The notes: generated by a model from the letters alone, not told the origin. A stretch of DNA of 64,000 nucleotides from Caenimonas sedimenti (GCF_007833165.1 NZ_VOBQ01000008.1:124001-188000), one strand, 5' to 3'; shown: positions 1-9,172, counted from the first letter of the stretch. Program-made: numbers and translations.

Positions 1-210
1 GGCAGCGGCGATGACCGCATCGATGCGCAGATAGCTCTCGGTCGCGCTGCCACCGCCCAGGCTGATCGACTCGCCGATCACGGCCGTGTGCAACGCATCG
101 CGGTCGGCGCTGGAATGCACGCCGGCCACGGCGATGCCCAGGCGCTGACAGGTGCGGGCGATGCGGCAGGCGATCTCGCCGCGGTTGGCGATCAGGATTT
201 TCTTGAACAC
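1..210 (-). CDS. Acyl-CoA carboxylase, biotin carboxylase subunit, N-terminal part (cut by window edge)
   Basis: Only the first 70 codons lie in the window. They encode the start of the biotin-carboxylase domain, with the hallmark IANRGEIACRI and the VHSSADRDALH stretch of the ATP-grasp carboxylases that load CO2 onto biotin. The product begins with GTG at 210, whose G is also the last base of the TAG stop of the upstream crotonase, so translation is probably coupled. It closely resembles the start of the complete copy at 48778-50772, differing mainly around residues 43-55. It is the last visible gene of the minus-strand operon that starts at 11990, and its partner would be the carboxyltransferase at 3417-5024. 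Whether the C-terminus carries a biotin domain cannot be seen. Confidence 0.9.
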   Translation of the reverse strand, partial: MFKKILIANRGEIACRIARTCQRLGIAVAGVHSSADRDALHTAVIGESISLGGGSATESYLRIDAVIAAA

Positions 211-1010
211 TAGCGTCCGTTCCAGCGCGGGGCGCGCTTCTCGTTGAAGGCCTTGACACCTTCGAGCCGGTCGCCGGAGGACACCAGCACGTTGTAGGCG
301 GCGATGTCGAGCGCGTAGCCGGTATGGAAATCGACCTCGCCGCCGCGCGAGGCGGCGAGCTTGGCGTAGTGCACCGCCATCGGTGCGGCGAGCCCAATTT
401 CGCGTGCCTCGGCCACGGCCACGGCCAGCGCCTGGCCGGGCTCGGCCAGGGTGGTCACCATGCTCCAGGCCGCGGCCTGCTCCGACGAGAAGCGCCGTGC
501 CGTCAGCAGCAGCTGCTTGGCGCGCCGCGCGCCGACGGCGCGCACGAGGTTCTGAATGCCGCCACCGCCGGGCATGATGCCGCGCCGGACCTCGGGCAGC
601 GAGAACACCGCCGTTCTGGCCGCCACGATCCAGTCGCACATCAGCGCCAGCTCGCAGCCGCCGCCGTGGGCATGGCCCTCGACTGCGGCGATCACCGGGC
701 GCGGGAAGTCTTTCACCGCCAGCAGCACTTCCTCGGCCAACTGGTGCTGGCGGCGCCAGGCGGCATCGGTCATGCCATCGCGCTGCTTCAGGTCACCGCC
801 GGTGCAGAAGGCGCGTTCACCGGCGCCGGTGATGATCAGCACCAGCAGGCCGTCGTCGAAGGCCAGTTCGTGCAGGGCGTTGCGCAAGTCGGCGAACATC
901 TGCGTGTTCATCGCGTTCATCACCTCGGGCCGGTTCAGCACCAGGCAGCGGATGCCATCCTCGGGCGCGGTGCCCGGCGCGGGCTGGATCAGCAGGGTTT
1001 CGTAGTCCAT
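210..1010 (-). CDS. Enoyl-CoA hydratase/isomerase family protein
   Basis: A 266-residue crotonase. Family members hydrate or isomerise enoyl-CoA esters, or hydrate glutaconyl-type products of acyl-CoA carboxylases. Both catalytic acids of classical crotonase are in place: Glu120 in GGGCELA and Glu140 in SLPEV, with the CoA-binding FCTGGDL around residue 69. The ATG at 1010 gives a normal length; a longer frame upstream would overlap the preceding acyl-CoA dehydrogenase and lacks family similarity. Seven bases separate it from the upstream gene and its stop overlaps the next start. Between a dehydrogenase and biotin carboxylase, it may act as the hydratase after a carboxylation step, as in leucine or acyclic-terpene catabolism; that role is inferred. 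Confidence 0.9.
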   Translation of the reverse strand: MDYETLLIQPAPGTAPEDGIRCLVLNRPEVMNAMNTQMFADLRNALHELAFDDGLLVLIITGAGERAFCTGGDLKQRDGMTDAAWRRQHQLAEEVLLAVKDFPRPVIAAVEGHAHGGGCELALMCDWIVAARTAVFSLPEVRRGIMPGGGGIQNLVRAVGARRAKQLLLTARRFSSEQAAAWSMVTTLAEPGQALAVAVAEAREIGLAAPMAVHYAKLAASRGGEVDFHTGYALDIAAYNVLVSSGDRLEGVKAFNEKRAPRWNGR

Positions 1011-1017
1011 CAGGCTG

Positions 1018-2178
1018 TCAATACGAACGCGGCATGCCCAGCAGGTGCTCTGCCACCTGCGCCAGCACCAGGTTGTTCGAGATCGGCGCGGTGCGGAACA
1101 GCCGGCTCTCCTTCCATTTGCGCTCGATGTCGTATTCGCAGGCCACGCCATAGCCGCCGAAGGTGGTCATGGCCGCCTCAGCCGCCTCCCAGGCCGCTTC
1201 GCTGGCCAGGTACTTGACCATCGTCGCCTCGCGCCCGCACGGCAGGCCGGCGTCGAACAGAGTCGCGGCCTTGTTGCGCATCAGTTCGGCAGCCTCGATG
1301 TTCATGTAAGCGCGCGCGATCGGGAACTGCACGCCCTGGTTGGCACCGATCGGACGGTCGAAGACGACGCGCTCGCTGCCGTAGCGCGCGGCCTTGCCGA
1401 CGAACCAGTGGCCGTCCCCGATGGCTTCGCTGGCCACGAGCAGACGCTCGGAATGCAGCGAATCCAGCAGGTAGTGGAAGCCCTTGCCTTCCTCACCGAT
1501 GCGGTCGTCGTCGGTGAGCTCGAGGTTGTCGATGAAGACCTGGAAGGTGTGGTGGTTGATCATCGTGCGGATCGGCGTGGCCTTCAGCGACGCGCCGGCC
1601 TTCGCGATGTCGATCAGGAACAGGCTCAGGCCCTCGGTCTTCTTCTTCACCGCGTCGATCGGCGTGGTGCGCGCGATCAGCAGGTACATGTGCGAGTGGC
1701 TGTAGCGCGAAGTCCAGATCTTCTGGCCGTTGACGACGTAGCCGCCGGGTACCTTGCGCGCGAAGGTCTTGATCGCCAGCGTGTTGGAGCCCGCGTCGGG
1801 CTCGGTCACGCCGAAGGCCTGCAGCCGCAGGCTGCCGTCGGCGATGCGGGGCAGCGTGCGGCGCTTTTGCTGTTCGGAGCCGTGGCGCATGATCGACGCC
1901 ATCGTGTACATCTGCGCATGGCAGTGCACCGCGCTGCCGCCGTTCTGGTTGATCTCCTGCAGGATCAGGCAGGCGTCGAGCAGCGGCAGCCCTGCGCCGC
2001 CGTATTCCTCGGGAATCAGCGCTGCCAGCCAGCCGGCCTTGGCCATCGCGTCGACGAAGGCTTCCGGATAGGCGCCGTCCTGGGCGCACTGGCGCCAGTA
2101 TTCGGGGCCGAAGCCCTTGCACAGCTCCTTGACGGCGGCGCGGATCTGGCCCTGGGTCTCGGTGTAGTCGAAGTTCAT
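1018..2178 (-). CDS. Acyl-CoA dehydrogenase family protein
   Basis: A 386-residue flavoprotein expected to oxidise an acyl-CoA to its 2,3-enoyl-CoA. The FAD-binding segment AFGVTEPDAGSN and the WTSRY region near residue 158 are normal. The C-terminal motif that carries the base in medium-chain enzymes (YEGT) reads TAPISNN, so the usual glutamate is absent and the base, if the enzyme is active, must come from elsewhere, as in the isovaleryl-CoA dehydrogenase type. The start at 2178 gives MNFDYTE, a standard N-terminus; 22 bases separate it from the CoA-transferase upstream. Substrate is unknown, although the setting with carboxylase genes would suit a branched acyl-CoA. Confidence 0.92.
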   Translation of the reverse strand: MNFDYTETQGQIRAAVKELCKGFGPEYWRQCAQDGAYPEAFVDAMAKAGWLAALIPEEYGGAGLPLLDACLILQEINQNGGSAVHCHAQMYTMASIMRHGSEQQKRRTLPRIADGSLRLQAFGVTEPDAGSNTLAIKTFARKVPGGYVVNGQKIWTSRYSHSHMYLLIARTTPIDAVKKKTEGLSLFLIDIAKAGASLKATPIRTMINHHTFQVFIDNLELTDDDRIGEEGKGFHYLLDSLHSERLLVASEAIGDGHWFVGKAARYGSERVVFDRPIGANQGVQFPIARAYMNIEAAELMRNKAATLFDAGLPCGREATMVKYLASEAAWEAAEAAMTTFGGYGVACEYDIERKWKESRLFRTAPISNNLVLAQVAEHLLGMPRSY

Positions 2179-2200
2179 TTGGATGTCGGCCTTGCTTCTC

Positions 2201-3394
2201 TCAATCGACGACGCGTTGCTGTCGCAGCGCCGCCAGCTCATTGGCATCCAGGCCGAGCGCCGTCAGCACCTCGTCGGTGCTCGCGCCGAGCACAGGCGGC
2301 GGCTGCCCGCTGCGCCCGCGCCGGCCCTGCGAACTGAAGGGCAGGCCCATGGCCTGATGTTGCGGTGCGCCGGGCAGCGGCAGAGCGCCCAGCATGCCCA
2401 CCGCCTGCACCTGTTCGTGCGCCAGCATCTGGGCCACGTCGTGCATCTCGCTGCAGGGCGCACCGGCCGCACGCAGCGCCGCCACGCAGTCCGCGGTGCT
2501 GAACTGCCGGGTGCGCGCTTCGAGCTCGGCGTGCAGCGCCTCGCGGTGGCCGATGCGCGCCGACATGTCGATGAAGCGCGGGTCCTGCGCCAGCCCGGGG
2601 CAAGCCAGCGCGCTGCAGATGCGGCCGAACAGCCGGTCGTTGGCGGCGGCGATGAAGACCTTGCCATCGGCGCTGTCGAAGAGCTCGTAGGGCGCCATCA
2701 TCGCCATCGCCGAACCCATCTTGCGCGGCAGGCGCTGGGTGGCCAGGTAGTTCGCCACCGGTACCGTCATCCACGACAATCCTGTCTCGAGCAGGCTGGC
2801 GTGCACGCGCATGCCTTCGCCCGTGCTGGCGCGGCGCAGCAGCGCGGCCAGGATCGCCATCGTGGCCCACATGCCGGTGCCCATGTCGATCAGCGACACG
2901 CCGACGCGCGCCGGCTCGTCACCTTCGTGGCCGCTGACGCTCATGATGCCGGTGAAGGCCTGCATCAGCGGGTCGTAGCCGGGCAACGCGCGCATCGGGC
3001 CGACCTCGCCGAAGGCGCTGATCGCGCAGTACACCAGGCGCGGATTGGTCGGCCGCAGGTGGTCGTCGCCGAGGCCGCGCGCTTCGGCGCTGCCGGGCTT
3101 GAGCGAATGCACCAGCACGTCGGCACTGGCGGCCAGGCGCGCGACCAGCTGCTGACCCGCCGCGCTGTCGAGGTCGATGCAGACACTCTTCTTGTTGCGG
3201 TTGAGCGCCGCGAAGCCGGTCGAGACGCCGGCCATTTCGGGCGGCTTCCATTGGCGCGCATCGTCGCCGCTGACCGGGCGTTCGATCTTGATGACCTCGG
3301 CGCCGAGGTCGCCGAGAATCTGGGTGCAGAACGGGCCGGCCACGTTCTGCGTCAGATCGATGACGCGGCAGCCCTGAAGGATGTTCTCGAGCAT
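2201..3394 (-). CDS. CaiB/BaiF family CoA-transferase
   Basis: A 397-residue class III CoA-transferase, the family of formyl-CoA transferase and succinyl-CoA-dependent transferases that move CoA between carboxylic acids through an aspartyl-CoA intermediate. The N-terminal VIDLTQNVAGPFCTQ and LGAEVIKIERP motifs are present and the expected nucleophile is Asp170 in SLIDMGTGMW. The HDINY-type histidine of alpha-methylacyl-CoA racemases is missing (GYDPLMQ here), which favours transferase over racemase activity. The ATG at 3394 was chosen over an upstream extension that would overlap the carboxyltransferase gene. It sits mid-operon between carboxyltransferase and acyl-CoA dehydrogenase. Confidence 0.9.
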   Translation of the reverse strand: MLENILQGCRVIDLTQNVAGPFCTQILGDLGAEVIKIERPVSGDDARQWKPPEMAGVSTGFAALNRNKKSVCIDLDSAAGQQLVARLAASADVLVHSLKPGSAEARGLGDDHLRPTNPRLVYCAISAFGEVGPMRALPGYDPLMQAFTGIMSVSGHEGDEPARVGVSLIDMGTGMWATMAILAALLRRASTGEGMRVHASLLETGLSWMTVPVANYLATQRLPRKMGSAMAMMAPYELFDSADGKVFIAAANDRLFGRICSALACPGLAQDPRFIDMSARIGHREALHAELEARTRQFSTADCVAALRAAGAPCSEMHDVAQMLAHEQVQAVGMLGALPLPGAPQHQAMGLPFSSQGRRGRSGQPPPVLGASTDEVLTALGLDANELAALRQQRVVD

Positions 3395-3416
3395 GGGTGG
3401 TGAGTTGCCTGCGGCC

Positions 3417-5024
3417 CTACATCCGGAACACGCCGAACTGCGTGTCGCGCTGCGGCTGGCGGCCCGCCATCTCGAACAGCAGGGCCATCGTGTCGCGCGT
3501 CTCCAGCGGGTCGATGACCATGTCGCACCACATGTTGGCGGCGAAGTTGTAGGGGCTGGCGAAGGCCTCGAACTGCTCGCGGATCGGCTGCTTGAAGCGC
3601 TCCTTCTCTTCCTCGGTCCAGCTCGTGCCCTCACGCTCGTGGATGTTGTCGCGCACCATCGTCATGGTCGTCGCCGCCTGCTCGGGCCCCATCAGCGCGG
3701 CGCGGCCGGTGGGCCACATCATCATCACGTGCGGCTTGAAGGGGCGACCGCACATCGCCAGGTAGGCAGCGGCATACGAGCCGCCGGTGATGAGCGTGTA
3801 GCGTGGCACGTTGGCCGAGGCCATCGCGGTCATGAACTTGGCGCCGTGCTTGGCGATGCCTTCGCGCTCGACCGCCTGGCCGACCATGAAGCCCGACACG
3901 TCGGCGATGAAAAGCAGCGGGATGTCGCGCTGGCAGGCCAGCTCGATGAAGTGCGCACCCTTCAGTGCGCTCTCGGAGAAGATGACGCCGTTGTTGGCCA
4001 GGATGCCGACCTGAAAGCCTTTGATGCGGGCGAAGCCGCAGATCATCGAGCTGCCGTAGAGCGGCTTGAATTCCTGCAGGTCGCTGTCGTCAATCAGCCG
4101 CGCTAGCACCTCGCGGTTGTCGGTGGGGTGGCGGTTGTCGGCGCTGACGATGCCGTAAATCTCGCGCGCGTCGAAGCGCGGCGGCTTCGACGCGGCCACA
4201 TCCCAGCGCTGCTTCGGGCCGGTGCCCAGGTTGGCAACGATGCCGCGCACGATGGCGATGGCATGGCTATCGCTCTCGGCCAGGTGGTCGGTGACGCCGC
4301 TGACGCGGCTGTGCATGTCGCCGCCACCGAGCGTTTCGACATCGACCACTTCCTTGGTCGCCGCGTACACCAGCTGCGGCCCGCCGAGGAACATCGCGCC
4401 CTGGTTGCGCACGATCACCGCCTCGTCGCACAGCGCCGGCAGGTAGGCGCCGCCGGCCGTGGACGGGCCGTGTACGGTGGCGATCTGCGTGATGCCTTCG
4501 CCCGACATGCGGATCTGGTTATAGAAGATCGATCCGAACTGCCCGTCGTCCGGAAAGATGTGCGCCTGCTCGGGCAGGTTGGCGCCGCCCGACTGAACCA
4601 TGGTGATGCACGGCAGCCGGTGCTGCCAGGCGAACATCTGCGCCCGCACATGCTTCTTCGAGGTGATGCCGTAGTAGGTGCCGCCCTTCACCGTGGCGTC
4701 GTGAATCATCAACATGCACGGCCGGCCGCTGACCAGGCCCACGCCTGTGATGATGCTGCCGCCCGGAGGCACGCCTTCGTAGAGCCCCTCGCCGGCGAGC
4801 TGGCCGAACTCGAGGAAGGGCGAGCCCGGGTCGAGCACCGCCGCCAGCCTCTCACGCGGCAGCAACTGGCCGCGCTCCTTGTGCAGGCGGCGCGCCTTCT
4901 CCGGGCCGCCGACCAGGGCGCGTGCGCGGCGCGCGTGCAGGTCGGCGATGCGCGCCAGGTAGGCGTCGCGATTGCGCGCGAAGTCGTGGCTGCCGGGCGA
5001 CACGGTGGTCGTCATCAGGGTCAT
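3417..5024 (-). CDS. Acyl-CoA carboxylase, carboxyltransferase (beta) subunit
   Basis: A 535-residue carboxyltransferase of the methylcrotonyl/geranyl-CoA carboxylase type, which transfers CO2 from carboxybiotin to an acyl-CoA. Both crotonase-like domains look intact. The N-domain has the GGANLPEQ segment, GPSTAGGAYLPALCDE and the GGGDMHSRVSGVTDH motif; the C-domain has GGSYAAAYLAMCGR, WPTGRAALMGPEQAA and ends in FGVFRM. It is the reference copy for the two altered paralogues at 50789 and 52550. The partner biotin carboxylase is probably the gene cut by the window edge at 1-210. A second in-frame ATG four codons in is an alternative start. Confidence 0.94.
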   Translation of the reverse strand: MTLMTTTVSPGSHDFARNRDAYLARIADLHARRARALVGGPEKARRLHKERGQLLPRERLAAVLDPGSPFLEFGQLAGEGLYEGVPPGGSIITGVGLVSGRPCMLMIHDATVKGGTYYGITSKKHVRAQMFAWQHRLPCITMVQSGGANLPEQAHIFPDDGQFGSIFYNQIRMSGEGITQIATVHGPSTAGGAYLPALCDEAVIVRNQGAMFLGGPQLVYAATKEVVDVETLGGGDMHSRVSGVTDHLAESDSHAIAIVRGIVANLGTGPKQRWDVAASKPPRFDAREIYGIVSADNRHPTDNREVLARLIDDSDLQEFKPLYGSSMICGFARIKGFQVGILANNGVIFSESALKGAHFIELACQRDIPLLFIADVSGFMVGQAVEREGIAKHGAKFMTAMASANVPRYTLITGGSYAAAYLAMCGRPFKPHVMMMWPTGRAALMGPEQAATTMTMVRDNIHEREGTSWTEEEKERFKQPIREQFEAFASPYNFAANMWCDMVIDPLETRDTMALLFEMAGRQPQRDTQFGVFRM

Positions 5025-5078
5025 GCAGGGGCTTTCACAAGGAGTGCGGGCCGACCACGGCGGTGCGATGCACTGCCA

Positions 5079-6215
5079 TCACGCATCGCGCAAGGAGGCA
5101 AAGCGCTGCAGGTGATGGTCGCTGCCACCGAAGGCGTGCTGAAACAGCGTCAGGCGGCGAAAGTAGTGGCCGATGTCCAGTTCCTCGGTCATGCCCACGC
5201 CGCCGTGCAGCTGCACGCCTTGCTGCGCCACGTAGCGGGCGCGTTCGCCGATCGCCGCCTTGGCCGCGGACACCGCCCGCGCGCGTTCGCCGGGCACCGC
5301 GCTGTCGGCCTGCAGCGCCGCCAGCAGCAGCATCGAGCGGCTGGCTTCGACGGCCGCGAACATGTCCACCAGACGGTGCTGGAGAACCTGGAAGCTGGCC
5401 AGAGGGGCGTCGAACTGCCGCCGCGTGGCGAGGTACTCGCCAGTCTTGGACAGCACGGCCGTCATCGCCCCCAGCGCGTCGGCGCAGGCGGCGACGGTGG
5501 CCAGGTCGACGGCGCGTTCCAGCGCGGCCAGGCCAGCGGCCGAGTCACCTAGCGCAGCGGCCGCATCCACAGCGACAGCGTCGAGCTGCAACTCGCCGGC
5601 GCGGGCACCGTCGTAGCGCGGGTAGGCATCGACGCGGACACCAGTCGCGCCGGCCGGCACCACGAACAGGCCGATCCCGCCGCGCTCTCCCGCCGCGCCT
5701 GCGGTGCGCGCCGCGACCACGAAGGCGTCGGCCCAGGGCGCCGCCGGCACGCCCGTCTTTCGGCCCGACAACACCCAACGACCGCCCTCTAGGCGCGCGC
5801 TGGTCGTCACCCAGGCCAAGTCGGCTCCAGCGTCGGCTTCGGTGTGGGCCAGGGTGTAGATCTTCCCCCCAGTCACCAAGGGCGGCAGCAGGGCCGCGCA
5901 TTGGGTCGGGTTGCCCGCGGCGGCGATCACCTGCCCGGCCAGCACGGTGCTGGCGACATAGGGTTCGACGACCAGCGCCGCGCCCAGGGCTTCGGCCACC
6001 TGCACGACGTCGGGCATGCCGCCGAAGCCCCCATGGGCTTCGGGCAGGCCCAGGCCGAGCCAGCCGAACTCGGCAAAGCGGCGCCAGTGCGCGGCGCTCA
6101 TGCCGGCCTCGGTCGCCATCAGATGGCGGCGCGTGTCGAAGGCGTATTCGGCGCGCAGGTACTTGTGCGCGGCATCGCGCAACATCTTCTGTTCGGAGGT
6201 GGGCGTCAGGTCCAT
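5079..6215 (-). CDS. Acyl-CoA dehydrogenase, small-subunit type (pairs with the next gene)
   Basis: A 378-residue acyl-CoA dehydrogenase-fold protein of the PimD/FadE small-subunit type. The mid-domain reads LAHTEADAGADL rather than the usual SEPxxGSD, and the C-terminal YEGT base is replaced by FGGSD, so it is unlikely to work alone. In this family, such subunits combine with a larger partner in alpha2beta2 heterotetramers that share one FAD site between chains. The large partner is the gene immediately upstream (6239-7420), 23 bases away. The same two-part architecture appears as a single fused chain at 56579-58888. Substrate is not determined; related pairs act on dicarboxylic, alicyclic and sterol side-chain CoA esters. 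Confidence 0.88.
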   Translation of the reverse strand: MDLTPTSEQKMLRDAAHKYLRAEYAFDTRRHLMATEAGMSAAHWRRFAEFGWLGLGLPEAHGGFGGMPDVVQVAEALGAALVVEPYVASTVLAGQVIAAAGNPTQCAALLPPLVTGGKIYTLAHTEADAGADLAWVTTSARLEGGRWVLSGRKTGVPAAPWADAFVVAARTAGAAGERGGIGLFVVPAGATGVRVDAYPRYDGARAGELQLDAVAVDAAAALGDSAAGLAALERAVDLATVAACADALGAMTAVLSKTGEYLATRRQFDAPLASFQVLQHRLVDMFAAVEASRSMLLLAALQADSAVPGERARAVSAAKAAIGERARYVAQQGVQLHGGVGMTEELDIGHYFRRLTLFQHAFGGSDHHLQRFASLRDA

Positions 6216-6238
6216 CGCAAATCGTCGTCGTGTCGGTG

Positions 6239-7420
6239 TCAGGCGGCGGTCTTGCCCAGCAGGGACCTGGCCAGCACGGTTTTCTGGACCTCGTCGCTGC
6301 CACCGTAAATGGTGGCCGCCCGCAGGAAGGCGTAGCGTTCCATCGCATGCGCGTGGTCGGTCTCGCCTAGCGCGCCCGATGCATACCAGGGCCAGGCCTG
6401 CTCGCCGCCGAACTCCACGCTCAGCTCCGACAGCGTCTGCTGCACCGCCGTGCCCATGATCTTCAGCAGCGACGATTCCGGCCCCGGCGCTTTGCCGGCC
6501 GCGGTGGACGAAAGCACGCGCAGGTTGGTGTATTCCAGCGCCATCAGGTCGATCTCGGCGCGCGCCAGCTTGATGCGTACCGCCGGGTCGTCGAGCAACG
6601 GCCTGCCGCCCGCGCGCCGCCGCGCTGCTTCAGCATAAAGGTTGGCCAGCGCGGCCTTGCTGTCGGCCACCCCGGCGATGCTGGTGCGCTCGTGGGTCAA
6701 CAGGTACTTGGCGATCTCCCAGCCCTGGCCTTCGCGGCCCACGAGATTGGATCTGGGCACGCACAGGTCGGTGAAGAAGACCTGGTTCAGGTGGTGCTCG
6801 CCGTCGATCGAGACGATGGGCCGCACCTCGATGCCGGGGCGGTCCATCTCGATCAGCAGAAAGGAGATGCCCTCCTGCTTCTTGCCGGTGTTGGCGGTGC
6901 GCACCAGGCAGAACATCATGTTCGCCCAGTGCGCGTAGGTGGTCCAGATCTTCGAGCCGTTGATGACGTAGTCGTCGCCATCGGTCACCGCGCTGGTCTT
7001 CAGGCTGGCCAGGTCGGAGCCCGCGCCGGGCTCGGAGTAGCCCTGGCACCACCAGTCCTCGCAGCGCCTGATGCGAGGCAGGTACCGCGCCTTCTGCGCC
7101 TCGGTGCCGAAAGCCATCAGCACCGGCCCGAGCATGATGACGCCCATCGACAGGCCCACGGGCGCATTGGCCGCGGCGCGCTCCAGGTCGAACAGGTAAC
7201 GCTGCGTCGGCGTCCAGCCGGAGCCGCCATGCTCCTTCGGCCAGCCAACGACCAGGTAGCCCTGGTCGTCGAGCCGGCGCTGCCACTGCACGATCTCGTC
7301 CTTGTTCAGCATCTGGCCAGTCACCACCTTGCGGCGCAGGTGCCCGGGCGTGTTCGCGGCAAACCAGCCGCGTACTTCGCGCTGGAAGGCACGCTCGCTG
7401 TCACTGAAGGAAAGGTCCAT
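6239..7420 (-). CDS. Acyl-CoA dehydrogenase, large-subunit type
   Basis: A 393-residue acyl-CoA dehydrogenase of the PimC type. Visible marks are WPKEHGGSGW near residue 64, the FAD-binding WCQGYSEPGAGSDLASL, the KIWTTYAHWANMMF region and a C-terminal YGGSDEVQ in which glycine replaces the classical base. The ATG at 7420 was chosen because it is preceded by the ribosome-binding-like AGCGGAG at good spacing; a TTG six codons upstream is poorer. It lies 23 bases from the small-subunit gene at 5079-6215, and the two probably form a heterotetramer. It closely parallels the C-terminal half of the fused protein at 56579-58888. Confidence 0.92.
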   Translation of the reverse strand: MDLSFSDSERAFQREVRGWFAANTPGHLRRKVVTGQMLNKDEIVQWQRRLDDQGYLVVGWPKEHGGSGWTPTQRYLFDLERAAANAPVGLSMGVIMLGPVLMAFGTEAQKARYLPRIRRCEDWWCQGYSEPGAGSDLASLKTSAVTDGDDYVINGSKIWTTYAHWANMMFCLVRTANTGKKQEGISFLLIEMDRPGIEVRPIVSIDGEHHLNQVFFTDLCVPRSNLVGREGQGWEIAKYLLTHERTSIAGVADSKAALANLYAEAARRRAGGRPLLDDPAVRIKLARAEIDLMALEYTNLRVLSSTAAGKAPGPESSLLKIMGTAVQQTLSELSVEFGGEQAWPWYASGALGETDHAHAMERYAFLRAATIYGGSDEVQKTVLARSLLGKTAA

Positions 7421-7441
7421 GGCCGGCTCCGCTGGCAACGA

Positions 7442-8269
7442 TCAGATGGAAATGCCGCCGCCGCAGATCAGCGTCTGGCCGCTGATGTAGTTCGACTCGG
7501 GCGTGCACAGCAGGTACACCGAGCCGGCAGCCTCTTCGGTCGTGCCGCTGCGGCCGAGCGGGATGGTGCGCTCCATCATCGCCAGCAGGTCCGGGTTGAC
7601 GCCGACCTTGATCTTGCGCCCCTCGACGTCGATCGAGGCGTTGCCGCCGGCCGTCGCTTCGGTCAGGCGCGTCTTGATCATGCCGAACGCGACCGCGTTG
7701 ACGTTGACCTTGTAGCGTCCCCATTCCTTGGACAGCGCCTTGGTCAGGCCGATGATGCCGGCCTTGCCGGCCGAGTAGTTGGCCTGGCCGGCGTTGCCGC
7801 CGGTGCCGGCGATCGACGAGATGTTGACGACCTTGCGGAACACTTCCTTGCCGGCCTCGGCCTCGACCTTGGACTGGTGGCGGAAGTAGTCGGCGGCAGC
7901 GCGCAGGATCTTGAACGGTGCCGTGAGGTGCACGTCCAGGATCGAGTGCCACTGCTCGTCGGTCATCTTCTGGATCACGTTGTCCCAGGTGTAGCCGGCG
8001 TTGTTGATGATGATGTCCAGGCCGCCGAAACCGTCGATCGCGCTTTTGACGATCGTGTCGGCAAAGCCGTCGGCGGTGACGCTGCCGGCGCAGGCCAGCG
8101 CCTGGCCGCCAGCGGCCCTGATGTCGGCGACAGTCTGCTCGGCCGGTGCCGGGTCGAGGTCATTGACGACGACCTTCGCGCCCTCGCTGGCGAGCTTCAT
8201 GGCGATGGCGCGGCCGATGCCGCGGCCGGAGCCGGAGACGATGGCGACCTTGCCTTCGAGCTTCTTCAT
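7442..8269 (-). CDS. Short-chain dehydrogenase/reductase, 3-hydroxyacyl-CoA dehydrogenase-like
   Basis: A 275-residue NAD(P)-dependent oxidoreductase of the FabG-like classical SDR group. The cofactor-binding SGSGRGIG lies at residues 12-19, NNAG at 89-92, a serine in NISS near residue 152 and the catalytic YSAGK with Tyr165 and Lys169. It has two extra segments, around residues 134-145 and 193-205, that lengthen it beyond the usual 250 residues. In this operon, between hydratases and acyl-CoA dehydrogenases, it most likely oxidises the 3-hydroxyacyl-CoA made by the MaoC pair. This is inferred from context; the SDR fold alone does not fix the substrate. Confidence 0.9.
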   Translation of the reverse strand: MKKLEGKVAIVSGSGRGIGRAIAMKLASEGAKVVVNDLDPAPAEQTVADIRAAGGQALACAGSVTADGFADTIVKSAIDGFGGLDIIINNAGYTWDNVIQKMTDEQWHSILDVHLTAPFKILRAAADYFRHQSKVEAEAGKEVFRKVVNISSIAGTGGNAGQANYSAGKAGIIGLTKALSKEWGRYKVNVNAVAFGMIKTRLTEATAGGNASIDVEGRKIKVGVNPDLLAMMERTIPLGRSGTTEEAAGSVYLLCTPESNYISGQTLICGGGISI

Positions 8270-8301
8270 GGGTTTGTCCTCGATGTCGGTTGGAAAATGC
8301 G

Positions 8302-8718
8302 TCAGTCCAGTGCCACCAGCGCTTCGCCGGCAAGCGTCACTTCACCGCTGCCCTTGGCAGCGGTGAGTTCAATGCGCGCACAGGGGCGTCCCGCGTGCGT
8401 CAGCTTCTCTACCACCTTGCCGCTGCACTGCACGCGGTCGCCGAGTTGCGTGATGGCGGCAAAACGCACCCCGTAACTGAGGATGCGCCGCTGCGGAACC
8501 CACAGGGTGAGCGCGCGGGCCAGGTAGGCCATCGACAACATCCCATGCGCGAAGACGTCCTTCATGCCCGCCTTCTGAGCGAAGTCGATATCGATGTGGA
8601 TCGGGTTGTGGTCGCCCGAGGCGCCGGCAAACAGGGCCAGCGTGGTGCGGCTGATGGGTGGCAGCTGCAGCACGGGCATAGCGTCGCCCACGGCGACATT
8701 TTGAGCGTTGAATGTCAT
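8302..8718 (-). CDS. MaoC family dehydratase, catalytic subunit
   Basis: A 138-residue single hotdog-domain protein of the R-specific enoyl-CoA hydratase group. The hydratase motif GDHNPIHID places the catalytic Asp36 and His41 as expected, followed by FAHGMLSMAYLAR. Ten bases upstream is another MaoC-like gene (8729-9172), and the two probably form a heterodimeric hydratase in the manner of mycobacterial HadA/HadB or the ChsH1/ChsH2 N-domain pair, with this chain supplying the active site. The hydrated product would be passed to the SDR encoded 32 bases downstream. Confidence 0.9.
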   Translation of the reverse strand: MTFNAQNVAVGDAMPVLQLPPISRTTLALFAGASGDHNPIHIDIDFAQKAGMKDVFAHGMLSMAYLARALTLWVPQRRILSYGVRFAAITQLGDRVQCSGKVVEKLTHAGRPCARIELTAAKGSGEVTLAGEALVALD

Positions 8719-8728
8719 GGTGGGTCCT

Positions 8729-9172
8729 TCAACCGTGGCGCACGACGATGACCGAGTGCAGGTCGGCGACGTGCTCGCCGAGCTGGTTGGTCACTTTCGT
8801 GCCGTTGACGACGAATTCGAGCGCGCCGCCCTTCTTGTCGTAGATGTCGCTGACCTTCGACTGGAAGCGCAGCGTGTCGCCGGCGCACACCGGCGCGTGG
8901 AAGTCGAAACGCTGCTCGCCGTGCAGTACCTTACCGAGGTCGATCTCCAGCGTCTCGATCAGCTTCATCGTCTCGCCGGAGTCTCCCGGGGCGCCGAAGA
9001 TGAAGGTCGGCGGCGCGACGATGCCGCGGTAGCCGGCTGCCTTGGCAGCGGCCTCGTCGGTGTGGATCGGGTCAGTGAGGCCGATCACCTTGGCAAAGAA
9101 GGCGATGCGGCCCTTCTCCACGTCCCACAGGATGGGAGGCGGCGCGTAGCCGATGTGCTTCTTGTCGATCAT
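8729..9172 (-). CDS. MaoC-like dehydratase, FAS1-type N-terminal partner subunit
   Basis: A 147-residue hotdog protein of the FAS1-like dehydratase group. It shows YAPPPILWDVEKGRIAFFAKVIG and DPIHTDEAAAKAAGYRGIVAPPTFIF; Asp34 and His37 are present, but in a DPIH arrangement without the usual asparagine. Members of this group often serve as the substrate-binding partner of a catalytic MaoC chain. That partner is the adjacent gene at 8302-8718. The ATG at 9172 is 25 bases from the thiolase stop. The heterodimer is inferred from adjacency and from known two-subunit enzymes of this type. Confidence 0.87.
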   Translation of the reverse strand: MIDKKHIGYAPPPILWDVEKGRIAFFAKVIGLTDPIHTDEAAAKAAGYRGIVAPPTFIFGAPGDSGETMKLIETLEIDLGKVLHGEQRFDFHAPVCAGDTLRFQSKVSDIYDKKGGALEFVVNGTKVTNQLGEHVADLHSVIVVRHG